Below are positions 48,329 to 61,226 of a DNA stretch of 64,000 bases, one piece after another (within the stretch, counting starts at the first letter, position 1; each line of letters begins with the position of its first letter). This DNA is from Solanum dulcamara. Taxonomy: Eukaryota > Streptophyta > Magnoliopsida > Solanales > Solanaceae. The stretch lies in assembly GCF_947179165.1 (NCBI RefSeq), contig NC_077245.1, positions 26,298,240 to 26,362,239 on the forward strand, read 5' to 3'. The notes under the pieces were generated by a model, which had not been told where the DNA came from, did not search any database, and saw only the letters and a program-made list of their open reading frames with translations. Made by a program: the position numbers and the translations under genes.

Positions 48329-48424
48329 ATTTGACATCACCCATGACATCAATATCCTTCATTTGACATCACCCATGACATCAATATCCTTCATTTGACA
48401 TCACCCATAGCATCATAATCATTC
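48329..48424 (+). repeat. Three tandem 32-bp repeats in the LTR
   Basis: The unit begins atttgacatcacccatgaca and occurs at 48329, 48361 and 48393; the first two are identical and the third has several changes. This part of the LTR is deleted in copy A. Confidence 0.9.
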
Positions 48425-49265
48425 ATTAAATTTTTATATTTTTCTTTATAATTATTTTAATTATTGTTAGGTCTCTTCTTCACACCTATAAATACTCACC
48501 TTATTTTATTATTTTTTTCATCAAGCTTTCTCAAGCAACTCTTCTCTATATACACTCATTTACTCATTCTCAAAATATAGTTTTAGTTCTTAGTAGTGTA
48601 GAAATACTATTCTGGTGATTCATATACTCCGGGTAGTACACAAAATGCTGCAGCGAGTAGAAAATGCTAGTTTCAAGAGTGTTAATAAGTCCTTTGATTC
48701 TAAGTAACGCTTCAGATTCCAGGTATGTAAAGCTTCAATGATAGTATTTCTTCCACTCTCATGCCTAAAGTATTTTGATTATATGATAAATTCTATTTAT
48801 TTTCTTTAAGTTTTACTCTAAGTTATGTGGGAGTTTATTTATGGGTTTTTCCACCCATGTAGTCCAAAAACTCTTTCAATTAAATTTCCTGATTTCAAAT
48901 AATATTTTCTTATGGGTAACTCTTATTTTTACTTAATAGCATGAATAATGGTTATTGATTATTATTTTATTTTGATGCAACATGATTTCGTATGTATGAA
49001 TTGATGGTTTACAAGTAATTTCTCTATGTATCTCTTTAAAGATCTTGAAATTCATGATGGGTTGTTTAAAGTATAATTTTTAATTAATGAATTTCAAAGT
49101 ATTTATGCATACTTATTTACGTACACGTTTGCAAGTTGAAGTGATTTGAACCGACCTAGTTTTACTATGTTCTCAATGAAGTTTGACTTAAAAGTTTTGA
49201 CTCCAACTGAATATTTATGAAAGCAATATCTATGATAAAAAAGAAGTCTTGTAAAATAAAAGAAT

Positions 49266-49270
49266 GATGA
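49266..49270 (+). repeat. Target site duplication (left), gatga
   Basis: gatga precedes the LTR start and is repeated at 61227-61231. Copy A has the corresponding empty site near 9960-9985 (agaataatgaaatgg). Confidence 0.85.
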
Positions 49271-52200
49271 TGTAATGACCCTGAAGGCCATATTTAGAAT
49301 TTTTGTAAAATGACCATTTCACCCCTCTCTTTAGATGTCCTGAGTTATTTCTGATTATTACCGAGTGTTGATTTTTAGAAAATACTATGAAAAGTTAAGT
49401 CCTTGGAAATTTTGAGTTTCATAAGCTTTAAGTATTAAAAAGTAGTATTTGGGGTCAATCGGAGCTACGGGTCTTGGAACGGAATTCCATCAATTCCAGC
49501 AGCTCAAAAATGTCGAAATCGGTTTAGGAGATTTTACGGAATTATTTTTGGAGTTATAATGAAGATTTGAGGCCTTGAGTTTAGAATTTGAGGAATTTTA
49601 AGCCAAGGTTTGACTTTGGTTAACTTATGGAGTTACGATGCTCAGAATAGATTTCCAACGACTCCGTTGGATTTGGGAGATGGTTTTTGGTCTAGAAGAA
49701 GTGTTTGTTGAATTTTTAGAGGTTCCGAGTCCATTTTGGTATTTTGAAGGCCTAAGTTGGTTTAGTTGCGACTTTTCTAATTTTGGGGCAACGAGATCTT
49801 GAATTTAAATTCTGATGGTTCTGTCTGCTCAAGAATGACCAAATTAAACTAGTGACACTATTGGAATGACTATCGAGGCAATCGATATGAGTTTGGGGCA
49901 ATTTGACGCTTTTGACTTTGAAAGTTAGCCTTTGGTTGTCTTTGGTCAACATTCTTGGAAAACGCACTCGAATAAAAATTCTAACAAAGCGGTTAGGTTT
50001 AGAATGTCGATTTTGGTCTAGAACGACCCTTTGTTCACTTTTCGAGGCTTTCGGATTGATATCGAGGCCCGTTGTGCAATATGGCTTAAAGTAACTCATG
50101 GGTGTGGGACTCATTTTTTATTAAAATAATCTCGAATGGGAATTTGGAATGCGCCATTGAGTTCGTAATGTCGAATTTAGTGGGAGAGTATATCTGGTTT
50201 ATTTTTATCGAATTCCGAATGAATTCTGAGCACCTCATCGGGAATTTTTGAAAATCCAAAATCTGAAAAAAAATAAAAATACAGCAGCAGCCCCTTTTGT
50301 TTTTTTGGGGTTTTGGTCCAACTTTAAAACCCCATAACTTGAGCATTAGGGCTCCAAATTAGGTGATTCAACAGGTAAACTTGTGAGATTTTTCATAGAG
50401 AACGTAGTGGAGAGATTAAAAATTGATTTGGAGTATCCGATTTAGGTATAAATCGTGATTTTAGTTGCAGCTGTGTCCATTTTCGAATTGTGTTTTTGAA
50501 GAATATTGAATAATTATTTCTAGACCTATATAAATCCGATTTTGGTGATTCAAGGATCTAAATTCAAGAGAATTTTGTGAGAAATCTTGAGGTGATCTCA
50601 TAAACGCAAGGGGAAGCTTCGTTTAAGGTAAAATGCGTTTTTAGTTACTAATTTAGTCATTTTTGGAATGAAATTTTATGGAATTTTGGAAGAGTGTATT
50701 TTTGTCAATATAATTCCATTTTGAGTGATTCTTGAGGCTATATTGTGGAAATTTTCGCAAGGATCATCATAGTGTAATTTTTTTGGATTGAAAGAGTCTC
50801 GTTTTTTTAGAATTTGCTAATTTTGATGCTGCCATTTTTGGTCCTTTAGTCGGAATTTATGAGTTTTGGTTGCATGCTCATCCTGCATAGATTTTCACCC
50901 CAAATTATATTATAAATCTAATTTGTGAGCTCGGGGGGATGTTTGGAACCTATTTTGGTGTGTTAAATCCAGAATTCCATATGTGGGTTCCATAATTCCC
51001 ATTTTAGACCTCAAAATTGGTCTGTATCCAAAAATTATGAAATTAGTATCTAAATAACCGTATTGATTTCATGGTTCTGTTTGTGAAAGTCGGCAGTATT
51101 CCGAGGTAGTTCGAAAGGGAAAAGCTCTGGTACAGTGATTTGGAGCCCGCGTGTTTAGCCTATAGGTAGGCTACGATTTTACCTTTATTTAGATTGAGAT
51201 GGAATGTGTGAAAGCATGTTGAAATAGTTGGAATTTGGGTTGGGTAGTTTGATTATATATTTTAGGTGTTAGAAATCATGCTTTAGGCTTGTTATCGAGG
51301 TTTTTGGATATTTAGAAGCATGTATATCTTGTCTTTATTTGTTAGTATTATAAGTAGAGTTGAATGAGCATGGTGTTGATACTATAGGTTATGTTGTCCG
51401 TAGTATAGGATGTAAACTTGCTTTAGATGTCCTAGCGTCGCTCCGGTGGACTTAGATCCTTATAGAATAGTGTAATGGTCTGGTGCCTGGTAATTTGGCC
51501 TTAGTTAGGCGTTACCCTTGCTCTTTAAAATATCCTCATCCATAAATTAGTATAATCGTGACTTTCATGATGTGTTGGCAATACTAGATTTCGTGATCAT
51601 TGACTTTGGCTCCGGTTCTAGTTTTGGCGGCATATTGATTAACTTATTTGGAAAAAGATTTTTTGGTACTGTTGTATTCTAGTTGGGAAGTAGAATGTTT
51701 GGGATCATGGGATAAATTATTTATGAGCATCTGGGTACCAAGTCCTGGCCTCTATTCTAAATTATCAGGGAGCATCCGATTACTCAACTCTGGCCTCTAC
51801 CGTCTTGCTAATATGACGAGCATCCGAGTACCTAGTCTCGGCCTCGATCATACTGAAGTATTACGGTGAGCATCCAGGTACCCATTCCTGGCCACAACCG
51901 CACTTATGTATTATGGAAAGCATCCGGGTACCTAGTCCTGGCCTTGGCCACTTTGAATATTCGAATGAGGTAAGCATCTGGGTCCCAGTCCTGTCCTCGA
52001 CCCCTAAAGCACCACTAGATCGATTTACTCTCGGAGATTCTGGGTTTGGAAATAATATAGTACTTTGGCTCCTAACATCACAGATTCTTGGTTCCTAGCC
52101 TTGGTAGTTGTAGCTATTATGTGTACTCGGCAGGCTTATGGGGGTTCATCCGAGTTTTTATTTAACTTTCGCATGAGTGTTATAGCTCGGCTTATGGGGG

Positions 52201-52824
52201 CCCAGTTGGGTATAGTTAGATGTAGTTCTCATAGGTAGTACTTTTTCCCCCTTTTGATGCTTATGTTGACTCCTATTTAGGCTATTCCTCTTTTTCATAA
52301 TATTTTTACCTTTTCTGCTTAGTCGGCCTATGATGCCTACTGGGTACTTATTGTCTTGGTATTTATAATACACTTTACATCTATTTTTATGATGCAGGAC
52401 CGAGCACCATCTACCGCCGTGGATAGATCGAGCCTGTTGTAGTCAACTTCGGAGACTAGGATGAGCACTTGGCGTTTTAGGATCATTCATGTCTCCTTCA
52501 GTATGGATAGCCCATCTTTTGCCTTTTGAGACTAGTCAGTTGTTATATATATATATATTTGGTCCACTTTCGAGACTTGTACTCGTCTTTTATTTTGTAG
52601 AATCTCTCTACTTGTGAATTTTAGATTTTGAGAATGTTCTTTAGTTGTTTCTATCATGCTTTGGTTTACTTCCGCTTATTCTTTCTACCTATATTTATAA
52701 TTTTTCACTCTTATTTAGTTTCTGCCATCAAACCCATTACTTGAAGTTCCGGGTTGACGGGTTGGCTTACCTACTGGTGGGTTATAGTAGGTTTCATCAT
52801 GACCTAAGGATTTTGGTCTTGACA
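49271..52824 (+). repeat. 5' LTR of the complete Tekay-like element
   Basis: 3554 bases. It contains a six-unit array of 45-54-bp repeats (51725-52015). The 3' partner lacks about 165 bases present here near 49365-49540. In a 170-base stretch near the end I counted about 20 differences from the partner. Confidence 0.9.
51725..52015 (+). repeat. Six-unit minisatellite in the 5' LTR
   Basis: Units begin (g/a)agcatc(c/t)gggtacc.agtc(c/t)(t/c)ggcc at 51725, 51770, 51818, 51868, 51918 and 51972. Spacing is 45-54 bases, and the first half is much better kept than the second. Confidence 0.9.
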
Positions 52825-52827
52825 AGT

Positions 52828-52842
52828 TTGTATCAGAGCCCA
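52828..52842 (+). other. Primer binding site (tRNA-iMet type)
   Basis: ttgtatcagagccca starts three bases after the LTR end and differs from the usual tggtatcagagcc at one position near the start. Confidence 0.75.
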
Positions 52843-53026
52843 ATGTTTATTGGTATCACTTGTATAGAGCTAACATCTAGTAGAGTCTCGCGGATGGGTG
52901 CGGAGATGTCCGTACCTTATCTTTGGGAGGCTAAAGGGAGTCATTAGGAACATTCTCTATGTTGTATCATTTTGTGCAATGTTGTGTCTTATTAATTTTG
53001 TGAAATCTCATTTGTTCCACTCTTTC

Positions 53027-54415
53027 ATGGGGATGGTTCGTACGTGCACTACCACCGGCCGTGATAACATACCAAGGCTTGGCATGCCTAGAGGTCATCC
53101 TTATGGGAAAGGTAGGGGAGAAGCACTAGCTCTCGACCCGGAGATAGAACCAGAATTGGTAGAGGAGCATTAGCATTCTCCTATTCCTACTCAGCTAGAG
53201 GAACCACCACCACCAGCACAGCCCCCAACTGCACCAATTATGATCCCAGCACTACAAGCAGTGATTATTTAGCTTCTCATGGCTATTGGGGTTGTACCAT
53301 AGGCCCCGAACCTAGTAGAGGGCATACTAGTACCTCAAGATCCGCCCATCCAGCCAACACTTGAGGTTCAGCTGCCTCCACTAGTTGTTGCACCCCCGCC
53401 AGCAGTTCTGGAGGGTATGATGTCATTAAAGGATCAGAAGATGTTAGGGGTATTTCAGAGGCTGTCACCCTTGATATTTTCGGAGCCATTGGCGAGGATG
53501 CCATGGAGTTCCTGACTACCTGTCAAGAGCAGCTCCATTCCTTGGGTCTTGTGGAGTCCAAAGGCGCCGACTTCACTTTTCACTAGTTCAGAGGGGAAGC
53601 CAGACAGTGATGGCGCTCTTATTTGTAGTCCAGACTAGCTGGGTAACCACTATTGACATGGGCCCAGTTCTCAGAGGCTTACTTACCTTGATATATCCCT
53701 AGGAGTGCTTGGGACCAACTTCAGGATAAGTTTACTCGATTGGAGCAGGGCCACATGATGATTGTAGAGTACAAGACTAAATTTTATCAACTTTTCCATC
53801 ATGCCACTATGATTCCACCTACTGAGGAGGAGCAGGTACGATGTTTTGTAAATGGATTAAGACCTTACCTGAGGTTGGGAGTGAGCACCTTGTTTCTATG
53901 GGCCGCTCTTTTCTAAATATGGTGGATCATACCCGCATGATCGAAATTATTCATCGGTAGGCCTAAGAGGATAGTGATAAGAGACCCATGCATCAGGGTA
54001 GCTATAGTGGGTCCCATTCTAGAGGCCATGATAGTTATGACAGGCCCCGCCAGCGGTTCCAGCATGATAAGTACCAGTAGGGTCAGTCGAGCCGGCCTAT
54101 TTAGGCTGCCCTACCAGTAGTTGAGGGTAGTCATCCCCATTCGGGGGGTTCCACCACAAGGCAGAGCTCAAGGGGATTAGGTCCGCTTTCTTCCTACCAC
54201 AGATGAGTTATCACGGGTCTTTCAGCTTCAGTATACTTGATTGTGGCTCATTGGAGCACTAGTCTAGGGAGTGTCCCAGCCAGGCTAGATCATTGGTAGT
54301 ATCACCATCTCTACTAGGAGGCAAATGTTCATAGGAGAGGTTCTCGGAGAGGCAGGTTAGGTGGTAGGCAAATGTTCATAGGGAAGGCCGACAGGGCCAC
54401 TTCTATGCTGCTCCG
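53027..54415 (+). pseudogene. gag of the Tekay-like element
   Basis: It starts MGMVRTCTTTGRD, followed by a Pro/Gln-rich stretch in the same frame to 53515 with three TAG stops (for example 53171), probably old CAG codons. The capsid core lies in shifted frames near 53490-53950 (LEQGHMMIVEYKTKFYQL). A zinc-knuckle remnant near 54235-54270 (DCGSLEH.SREC) lacks its first Cys. Not functional. Confidence 0.75.
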
Positions 54416-54865
54416 GTGAGGGTAGAGGCTAAGGCATCAGATGATTTTATCATAGGTACTATCTTTTTTTGTCAGCAGACTGCTTCAGCTTTATTTGATC
54501 TAGGTTCCATGTATTCCTATGTGTCTATATATTTTGCTCCACATTTGGGTATTCCTTATGAGTCACTTGAGGTCCTGTTACATGTTTCAACCCCGGTAGG
54601 GGATTATTTAGTAGTAGATCAGGTTTGTAGATCCTGTGCGATGACTATTCAAGGGCATGAGACTTGGGCAAATCTTATTTTACTTGATATGCTGGACTTC
54701 AATGTTATTTTGGGCATAGATTGGTTATCCCCTCATCATGCAGTTTTGGAATATTATGCCAAGACCATTACATTAGCCATGCCTAGTATTCCCCAATCTT
54801 GTGGCAGGGTGTTTATAGTCGCTCACCGACTGGGATCATATCCTTTATGCGGGATCGACAGCTAG
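54416..54865 (+). pseudogene. Retropepsin-like protease of the Tekay-like element
   Basis: 149 open codons. The active-site triad reads D-L-G (ALFDLGSMYSYVS) where the family has D-S/T-G, so the enzyme would be dead or impaired. The end (LDFNVILGIDWLSPHHAVLEYYAK) is typical of plant gypsy proteases. It then shifts frame into the reverse transcriptase frame at about 54800. Confidence 0.8.
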
Positions 54866-56290
54866 TTACATTTGGGTGCTTGGCATACTTAGCATATGTC
54901 AGTGATGTATCCAATGAGACCCTTACTATTAATTCAATCCCTATGGTTAGGGAGTATACTAATGTCTTCCCCACTGACCTACTTGGTCAACCCCCAGAGA
55001 GAGATATTGACTTTACCATAGATTTAGAGCTGAGAACTAAGCCTATTTCTATACCAACATATTGTATGGACCTTATAGAGCTCAAGGAGCTCAGCGTTCA
55101 GCTTGAGGATCTTCTAGGTAAGGGATTTATTTGCCCAAGTGTGTCACCTTAGGGTGCGCCTGTCTTGTTTGTTAACAAGAAGGATGGGACTATATGGATG
55201 TGTGTTTATTAAAGGTAGTTGAACAAGGTAACGGTGAAAAACCATTATAACATGCCTCATATCGATGATCTATTCAATCAGCTTCAGGGTGCGACTGTGT
55301 TTTCTAAGATTAACTTAAGGTCTGGCTACCACCAGTTGCAGATTAGGGATGCCGGCATTCCTAAGAATGCTTTCCAAACTCGCTATGGCCACTATAAGTT
55401 CCTTGTGATGTCTTTTAGGCTTACTAATTCCCCCGCAGCTTTTATGGATCTTATGACTTGAGTATTCATGCCTTATCTTGACTCTTTTGTGATTGTATTC
55501 ATCGATGACATACTGGTATACTGGCGGAGTAGGGAGAAGTATGCGCAACACTTGAGGGTTGAGCTCCAGACTTTGAGAGATCAACAATTTTATGCTAAAT
55601 TCTCAAAGTACGAGTTTTGGTTAGAGTCTGTGGCATTTCTGGGACACGTGGTATACAAAGAGGGTATCAGAGTGGATCCGGCAAAGATTGAGGCTATTCG
55701 TGGTTGGGTTAGGCCCACATTTGTTATGGAGATTCAAAGTTTCATTTGATTAGCTGGGTATTATAGACGATACATTGAGGGTTTCTCTACCATTGAAGCC
55801 CCATTGACCCATTTGACCCGCCAAGATGTTCCCTTTGTGTGGTCCAAGAGTGTGAGTTGATCTTTCGGAAGCTTAAAGAGTTGCTTACCACCGCTCTTGT
55901 TCTGACTTTACTAGTTGAGAGAGAGATCTTTTTGCTATATTGTGATGCTTTTGGTGTAGGTCTTAGGTGTGTACTGATGCAGTATGGCCGAGTTATTGCT
56001 TATGCTTCTAGATAGTTGAGAGTGCACGAGCTCAACTACCCCACCCATGAACTAGAGTTGGCGGCAGTAGTTTCCACGCTCAAGATGTAGAGGCACTACT
56101 TATACGGAGTCCATTGCGAGATATATATAGATTACCATAGCTTAAAGTACATTATGAGTTTGAAGGATCATAATTTTATACAATAGTGTTGGATTGAGCT
56201 ACTGACTGATTATGACATCTCTATCCTCTACCACCCAGGCAAGGAGAATGTAGTAGCGGACGCCTTGAGCTGGAAGACGGGGAGTATGGG
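54866..56290 (+). pseudogene. Reverse transcriptase and RNase H of the Tekay-like element
   Basis: One frame runs from 54799 to 55749, broken by stops at 55150, 55210, 55216 and 55459. Motifs in order: the linker (FPTDLLGQPPERDIDF), [29 protein letters not shown], the catalytic FIDDILVY near 55498, then KIEAIRGW. RNase H continues in another frame (near 55920-56290: YCDAFGVGLR-like, HPGKENVVADAL). The stops are mostly single transitions of Trp, Gln or Arg codons. Confidence 0.85.
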
Positions 56291-57883
56291 TAGTTTAGCT
56301 TACTTGTCTACTTCGGAGCGACCCCTAGACTTGGACATCTAGTATTTGGCTAATCAGATGGTCAGGTTGGAAATCTCAGATTCCAGAACAATTTTGGATT
56401 TTGTGGGAGCCCGATCATCTCTAATGGACCAGATTTTTGGCCGGCAGTTTGAGAATGGAGGATTGGTAGAGCTTCGAGAGTTAGTATTGTGAGGCGAGAG
56501 TGGCCAGGATTCTATAGATTTAGATGGCATACTATGGTTCGATGGTCGCCTTTGTATTCCTAGAGTTGGAGACTTCATTCAGTTGATGCTTCACGAGGCC
56601 CACCATTCTAGATATTCTATACATCCAGGCATCGCGAAGATGTATCAGGATTTAAGACAGCATTACTGGTGGTGTGGTATGAAAAGAGATATAGCTAAGT
56701 ATGTATCCTATTGTTTATGGTGCTAGCAGGTTAAGGCCGAGTATCAGCGGCCTGGTGGAGTCTTTCAGAGATTACCCATTCCCGAGTGGAAATGGGAATG
56801 AATTACCATGGACTTCATGATGGGATTTTCTCAAACATCTAGAGGTAATGATGATATTTAGGTCATCGTTGATTGATTGATCAAGTTAGTGCATTTCTTG
56901 CTAGTACGGTCCACTTTTATCGCAGATCATCTAGCTCGAATCTATATTCAGGAGGTGGTCTATCTGCACGGGGTACCAATATCCAGTATATCAGATAGGG
57001 GATCTCAATTTACTTCAAGTTTCTAGAGGGATTTTCAGAGAGAGTTGGGCACCCAAGTTGATCTTAGTATGGCATTTCATCCACAGACCGATGTCTAATT
57101 AGAGCGTACTATTCAGGTTCTGGAGTATATGCTGTGAGCTTGTGTATTAGAGTTCAAGGGTCATTAGGAGCAGTACTTGGCTTTGGCAGAGTTTATGTAC
57201 AATAACAGCTACCACTTTAGTATTAAGATGGCCGTATTTGAAGCCTTATATTGTAGGCATTGTCGTACTATGGTTGGTTAGTTTGAGTCTTTAGAGCCTA
57301 GGCCGCACAGTACCAATTTACTTTAGGATGCCATAGCTAGAGTTTGGGTTATTCAGGATAGGTTAAGGACAACTCAGAATAGGCACCAAAGTTATGCTGA
57401 TCGTAGGCATCGGCCCTTGCGCTTTGAGGTAGGATATCAGGTGTTCTTGCGTGTATCGCCCTTGAAGGGTGTGATGAGATTCAGCAAGCGGGGTAGGCTT
57501 AGCCCCCGGTATATCGGGTCATTTGAGAATCTGAGGAGAGTTGTAGAGGTTGCTTATGAGTTGGCTTTTCCACCAGCATTTTTAGCTATACACCCTGTTT
57601 TTCATATTCTAGATAAGTCTCACGTGCTTCAGTATGACTCTATTGAGTTGGATGATTGCCTGTCTTTAGTTGAGGAGCCAGTTTCTATTCTAGCTAGATA
57701 TGTTCGCCAGCTTCATTCTAAGTCCATCCCTATGATTAAGATCAAGTGGCGCCATCGTCCGATCGAGGAGGCTACATAGGAGACCAAGCAGGAGATGCAA
57801 GAGCAGTTCCCCAGCTTATTTGACCCTCTAAGTATACTCTTATCCTTACTTTCATGGACAAAAGTTCTTTCAGTAGTGGATGT
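56291..57883 (+). pseudogene. Integrase with chromodomain, Tekay-like element
   Basis: The zinc region is near 56595-56735 (HEAHHSRYSIHPGIAK, then YCLWC), and the core is near 56800-57130. All three catalytic acidic positions are still readable (MDFMMGF, SDRGSQF, LERTIQ). The GPY linker is at 57440-57510 (VSPLKGVMRFSKRGRLSPRY). The chromodomain at about 57625-57815 (EEPVSILARYVRQLHSKSIP, KIKWRHRPIEEAT) identifies the Tekay/Del chromovirus lineage. About a dozen stops lie in one otherwise continuous frame. Chromodomains of this lineage are thought to steer integration to heterochromatin. Confidence 0.85.
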
Positions 57884-60800
57884 TGTAATGACCCTAAAGG
57901 TCATTTTTGGAAATTTTTGTAAAATGACTATTTCACCCCTCCTTTTAGATGCCCCGAGTTATTTTGATTGTCCAAATTGGATTAGGAGACCTTACGGAAT
58001 CAGTTTTGGAGTTGTAACGAAGATTTGAGGTCTTGAGTTGAGAATTTGAGGAACTTTAAGACAAGGTTTGACTTTGGTCAACTTTTGGAGTTATGATGCT
58101 CCGAATGGAATTCCGATGACTCCGTTGGATTCGAGAGATGGTTTTTGGTTTAGAAGAAGTGTTGGTTGAATTTATAGAGGTCCCGAGTCTGTTTTGGTAT
58201 TTTAAATGCCTAAGTCGATTTAGTTGCGACTTTTCGAGTTTTGAGGCAATGAGATCTCGAATTTAAATTCTGATGGTTCCGTCAGCTCTGGAATGACAAA
58301 ATTAGGCTAGTAGCACTGTTGGAATGACTATCGAGACAATCAATATGAGTTTGGGGCCATTTGGCGCTTTTGACTTTGAAAGTTATCCTCTGGTTGACTT
58401 TGGTCAATATTCTTGGAAAACACGCTCGAATAAAAAATTTGACAGCGCAGTTAGTTATGGAATGTCAATTTTTCTCTCGAATGACCCTTCGTTCGCTTTC
58501 TGAGGCTTCCATACTAATATCGAGGCCCATTGTGGAATGTGGCTGAAAGTGACTCATGGGTGTGAGACCCACTTTTTATTAAAATGATCACGCATGGGAA
58601 TTTTCAATGCTCCATTGAGTCTGGAATGTCGAATTTAGTAGGGTAGTATATATGGTTTATTTTTATCGGATTCTGAACGAATTTCGCGCACCCTATCGGA
58701 GATTTTTAAAAAATGCAGTAGAAGCAACCCCTTTTGTTTTTTTTGGGTTGTGGTCCAACTTTAAAACTCCATAACTTGAGCATTAGGGCTCCAAATTGGG
58801 TGATTCAAAAGGTAAACTTGTGATATTTTTTGTGAAGAACGTATTTGAGAGATTAAAAACTGATTTGGAGCATTCGATTCAGGTAAAAATTGTGATTTTA
58901 TTTGTAGCTGTGTCTTTTTTTGAATTGAGTTTTTGAAGAACTTTGAGTAATTAATTCTTGACCTATATAAACTCGATTTTTGTGATTCAAGGGTCTAACT
59001 TCAAGAGAATTTCATGAAGAATCTGATGGTGATCTCAGAAACGCGGTTGGAAGCTTTATTTGATTAAAATATATTTTTAGTTACTAATTTAGTTATTTTT
59101 GGAATGAAATTTTATGAAATTTTGGAAGAGTGTATCTTGGTCAATATAACTCCATTTTGAGTGATTCTTGAGGCTAGATTGTGGGGTTTTCACAAGGATC
59201 ATCATAGTGCAATTCATTTGGGTTGAAAGAGTCTCATTTTTTTTAGAATTTGCTAATTTTGATGCTGCCGTTTTTGGTTCTTTAGTTGGAATTTATGAGT
59301 TGTGGTTGCATGCTCGTCCCACATAGTTTTCCACCCTAAATTATGTTATAAATTTGATTTGTGAGATCGGGGTGACGTTTGGAACCTATTTTGGGAGGTC
59401 AAATCTGAAATACCATTTGTGGGTCCCATAATTCCCAATTTAGACCCCAAAATTGATCCGTCTCCAAAAATTATGAATTTAGTATCTAAAAGACCGTATT
59501 GATGTCGTGGTTCTGTTTTGAAAGCATGGAAGTATTCTGAGGTAGTTCGGAAGGGAAAAGCTCTGATATAGTGATTTGAAGCCCGCGTGTTTAGCCTAGA
59601 GGTAGGCTACGATTTTATCTTTCGTTAGATTGAGCTGGAATTTGTGAAAGCATGTTGAAATAGTTGGAATTTAGGTTGGGTAGTTTGATTGTATATTTTA
59701 GGTGTTAGAGATCATGCTTTAGACTTGTTATCAGGTTTTTCGGATATTTAGAAGCATGTGTATCTTGTCGTTATTTGTTAGTATTATAAGTAGAGTTGAA
59801 TAAGAATGTTGTTGATACCGTGGGTTATGTTGGCCTTAGTATAGGATGTAAACTTAGTTTAGATGTCCTGGCATCGCTCCGGTGGACTTAGATCCTTGTA
59901 GAATAGTGTAGCGGGCTAGTTCCTAGTAGTTTGGCCTTAGTTAGACGTTACCCTTGCTCTTAAAAATATCCTTATCCATAAATCATTAATCATAGCTTTC
60001 GTGATGCATCAGCAACACTAGATTTTGTGATCATTGACTTTAGCTTCGGTTCCAGTTTTGGCGGCATATCAGTTGACTTATTTGGGAAAAGATTTTTGGT
60101 ACTGTTGTATTCTAGTTGGGAAGTAGAATGTTTGACATCATGGAATAAATTATCTATGAGCATCTGGGTACCAAGTCCTGGCCTCCATTCTGAATTATCA
60201 GGGAGCATCTGGGTACTAATATGATGAGTATCTGGGTATCCAGTCTCGGCCTCGATCATACCGATGTATTATAGAGAGCATCCAAGTACCCAGTCCTGGC
60301 CTCAACCTCACTTATGTATTATGGCAAGCATCCGGGTACCTAGTCCCAGCCTTGGCCACTTTGAACATTCAGGTAAGGTGAGCATCTGGGTCCCAATCCC
60401 AGTATTGACCCTTAAGTCACCATTAAATCAATTGACTCTAGGAGATTATGGGTTTGTAAATGATATAGTACTTCGGCTCCTAATATCGCCGATTATTGGT
60501 TCCTAGCCTTGGTAGTTGTAGCTATTCTATATACTCGGCGGGCTTATGGAGGTTCATCCAGGTTTTTATTTTACTTGCGCACAAGTGTCTCGACTGGGCT
60601 TATGGGTCTCAGTTGGGTATAGTTAGTTGTAGTTCTCATAGGTAATACTCTTTCCCACTTTTGATGCTTATGTTGACTCCTATTTAGGCTATTTCTCCTT
60701 TTCATATTGTTTTTATCTTTTTTGCTCAGTCGACCTATGATGCCTACTGGGTACCTGTTGTCTTGGTATTCATACTACACTCTGTATCTACTTTCGTGAT

Positions 60801-61226
60801 GTAGGATCGAGCACCAGTTAATGCCGTGGATAGATCGAGCCTGTTGCAGTCAGTTTTGGAGACTAGGGTGAGCATTTGGCATTTTTGGATCATTCCTGTC
60901 TCCTTCAGTATGGATGGCCCATCTTTTGACTTTTGAGACTAGTCAGTTGTTATATATATTTTTGGTCCACTTTCGAGACTTGTACTCGTCTTTTATTTTG
61001 TAGCATCTTTATACTTGTGACTTCCAGGTTTTGGGAGGGTTCTTTATTTATTTATATCATGTTTTGGTGTACTTCCATTTATTCTTTCTGCCTATCTTTG
61101 TCATTCATCACTCTTGTTTAGTTTTTGCCTCAAACTCATTACTTGAAGTTCCGGGTTGAGGGGTTGGCTTACCTACTGGTGGGTTATAGTAGGTGTCATC
61201 ACGACCTAAGGAATTGAGTCTTGACA
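57884..61226 (+). repeat. 3' LTR of the complete Tekay-like element
   Basis: 3343 bases from tgtaatgaccc to cttgaca. Small indels distinguish it from the 5' LTR. Confidence 0.9.
60158..60420 (+). repeat. Six-unit minisatellite in the 3' LTR
   Basis: Units start at 60158, 60203, 60225, 60276, 60326 and 60380. The second unit is cut to 22 bases compared with the 5' LTR. Confidence 0.85.

Larger units (their letters stand above)
47891..49270 (+). mobile_element. 3' LTR of the copy B gypsy element, first part
   Basis: It starts tgtaatacccc. It is interrupted at 49270 by the nested element and resumes at 61232, ending near 62207. The joined length is about 2.36 kb. It aligns with 9448-10932 of copy A. 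Confidence 0.75.
49271..61226 (+). mobile_element. Complete but inactive Tekay/Del-like retrotransposon
   Basis: An 11,956-bp element with LTRs 49271-52824 and 57884-61226 (both tgtaatgaccc ... cttgaca), a primer site just inside the left LTR, gag, protease, reverse transcriptase, RNase H, integrase and chromodomain in that order, and a 5-bp target duplication gatga. It sits inside the 3' LTR of the copy B gypsy element and is absent from copy A. Most of pol is still in one frame, broken mainly by point stop codons, so it is the best-preserved element in the window. Confidence 0.9.

Noticed and set aside
51725..52015. CRISPR-like repeat array
   Set aside because: Units are imperfect, contiguous and inside a plant retrotransposon LTR, with no unique-spacer pattern and no cas genes.
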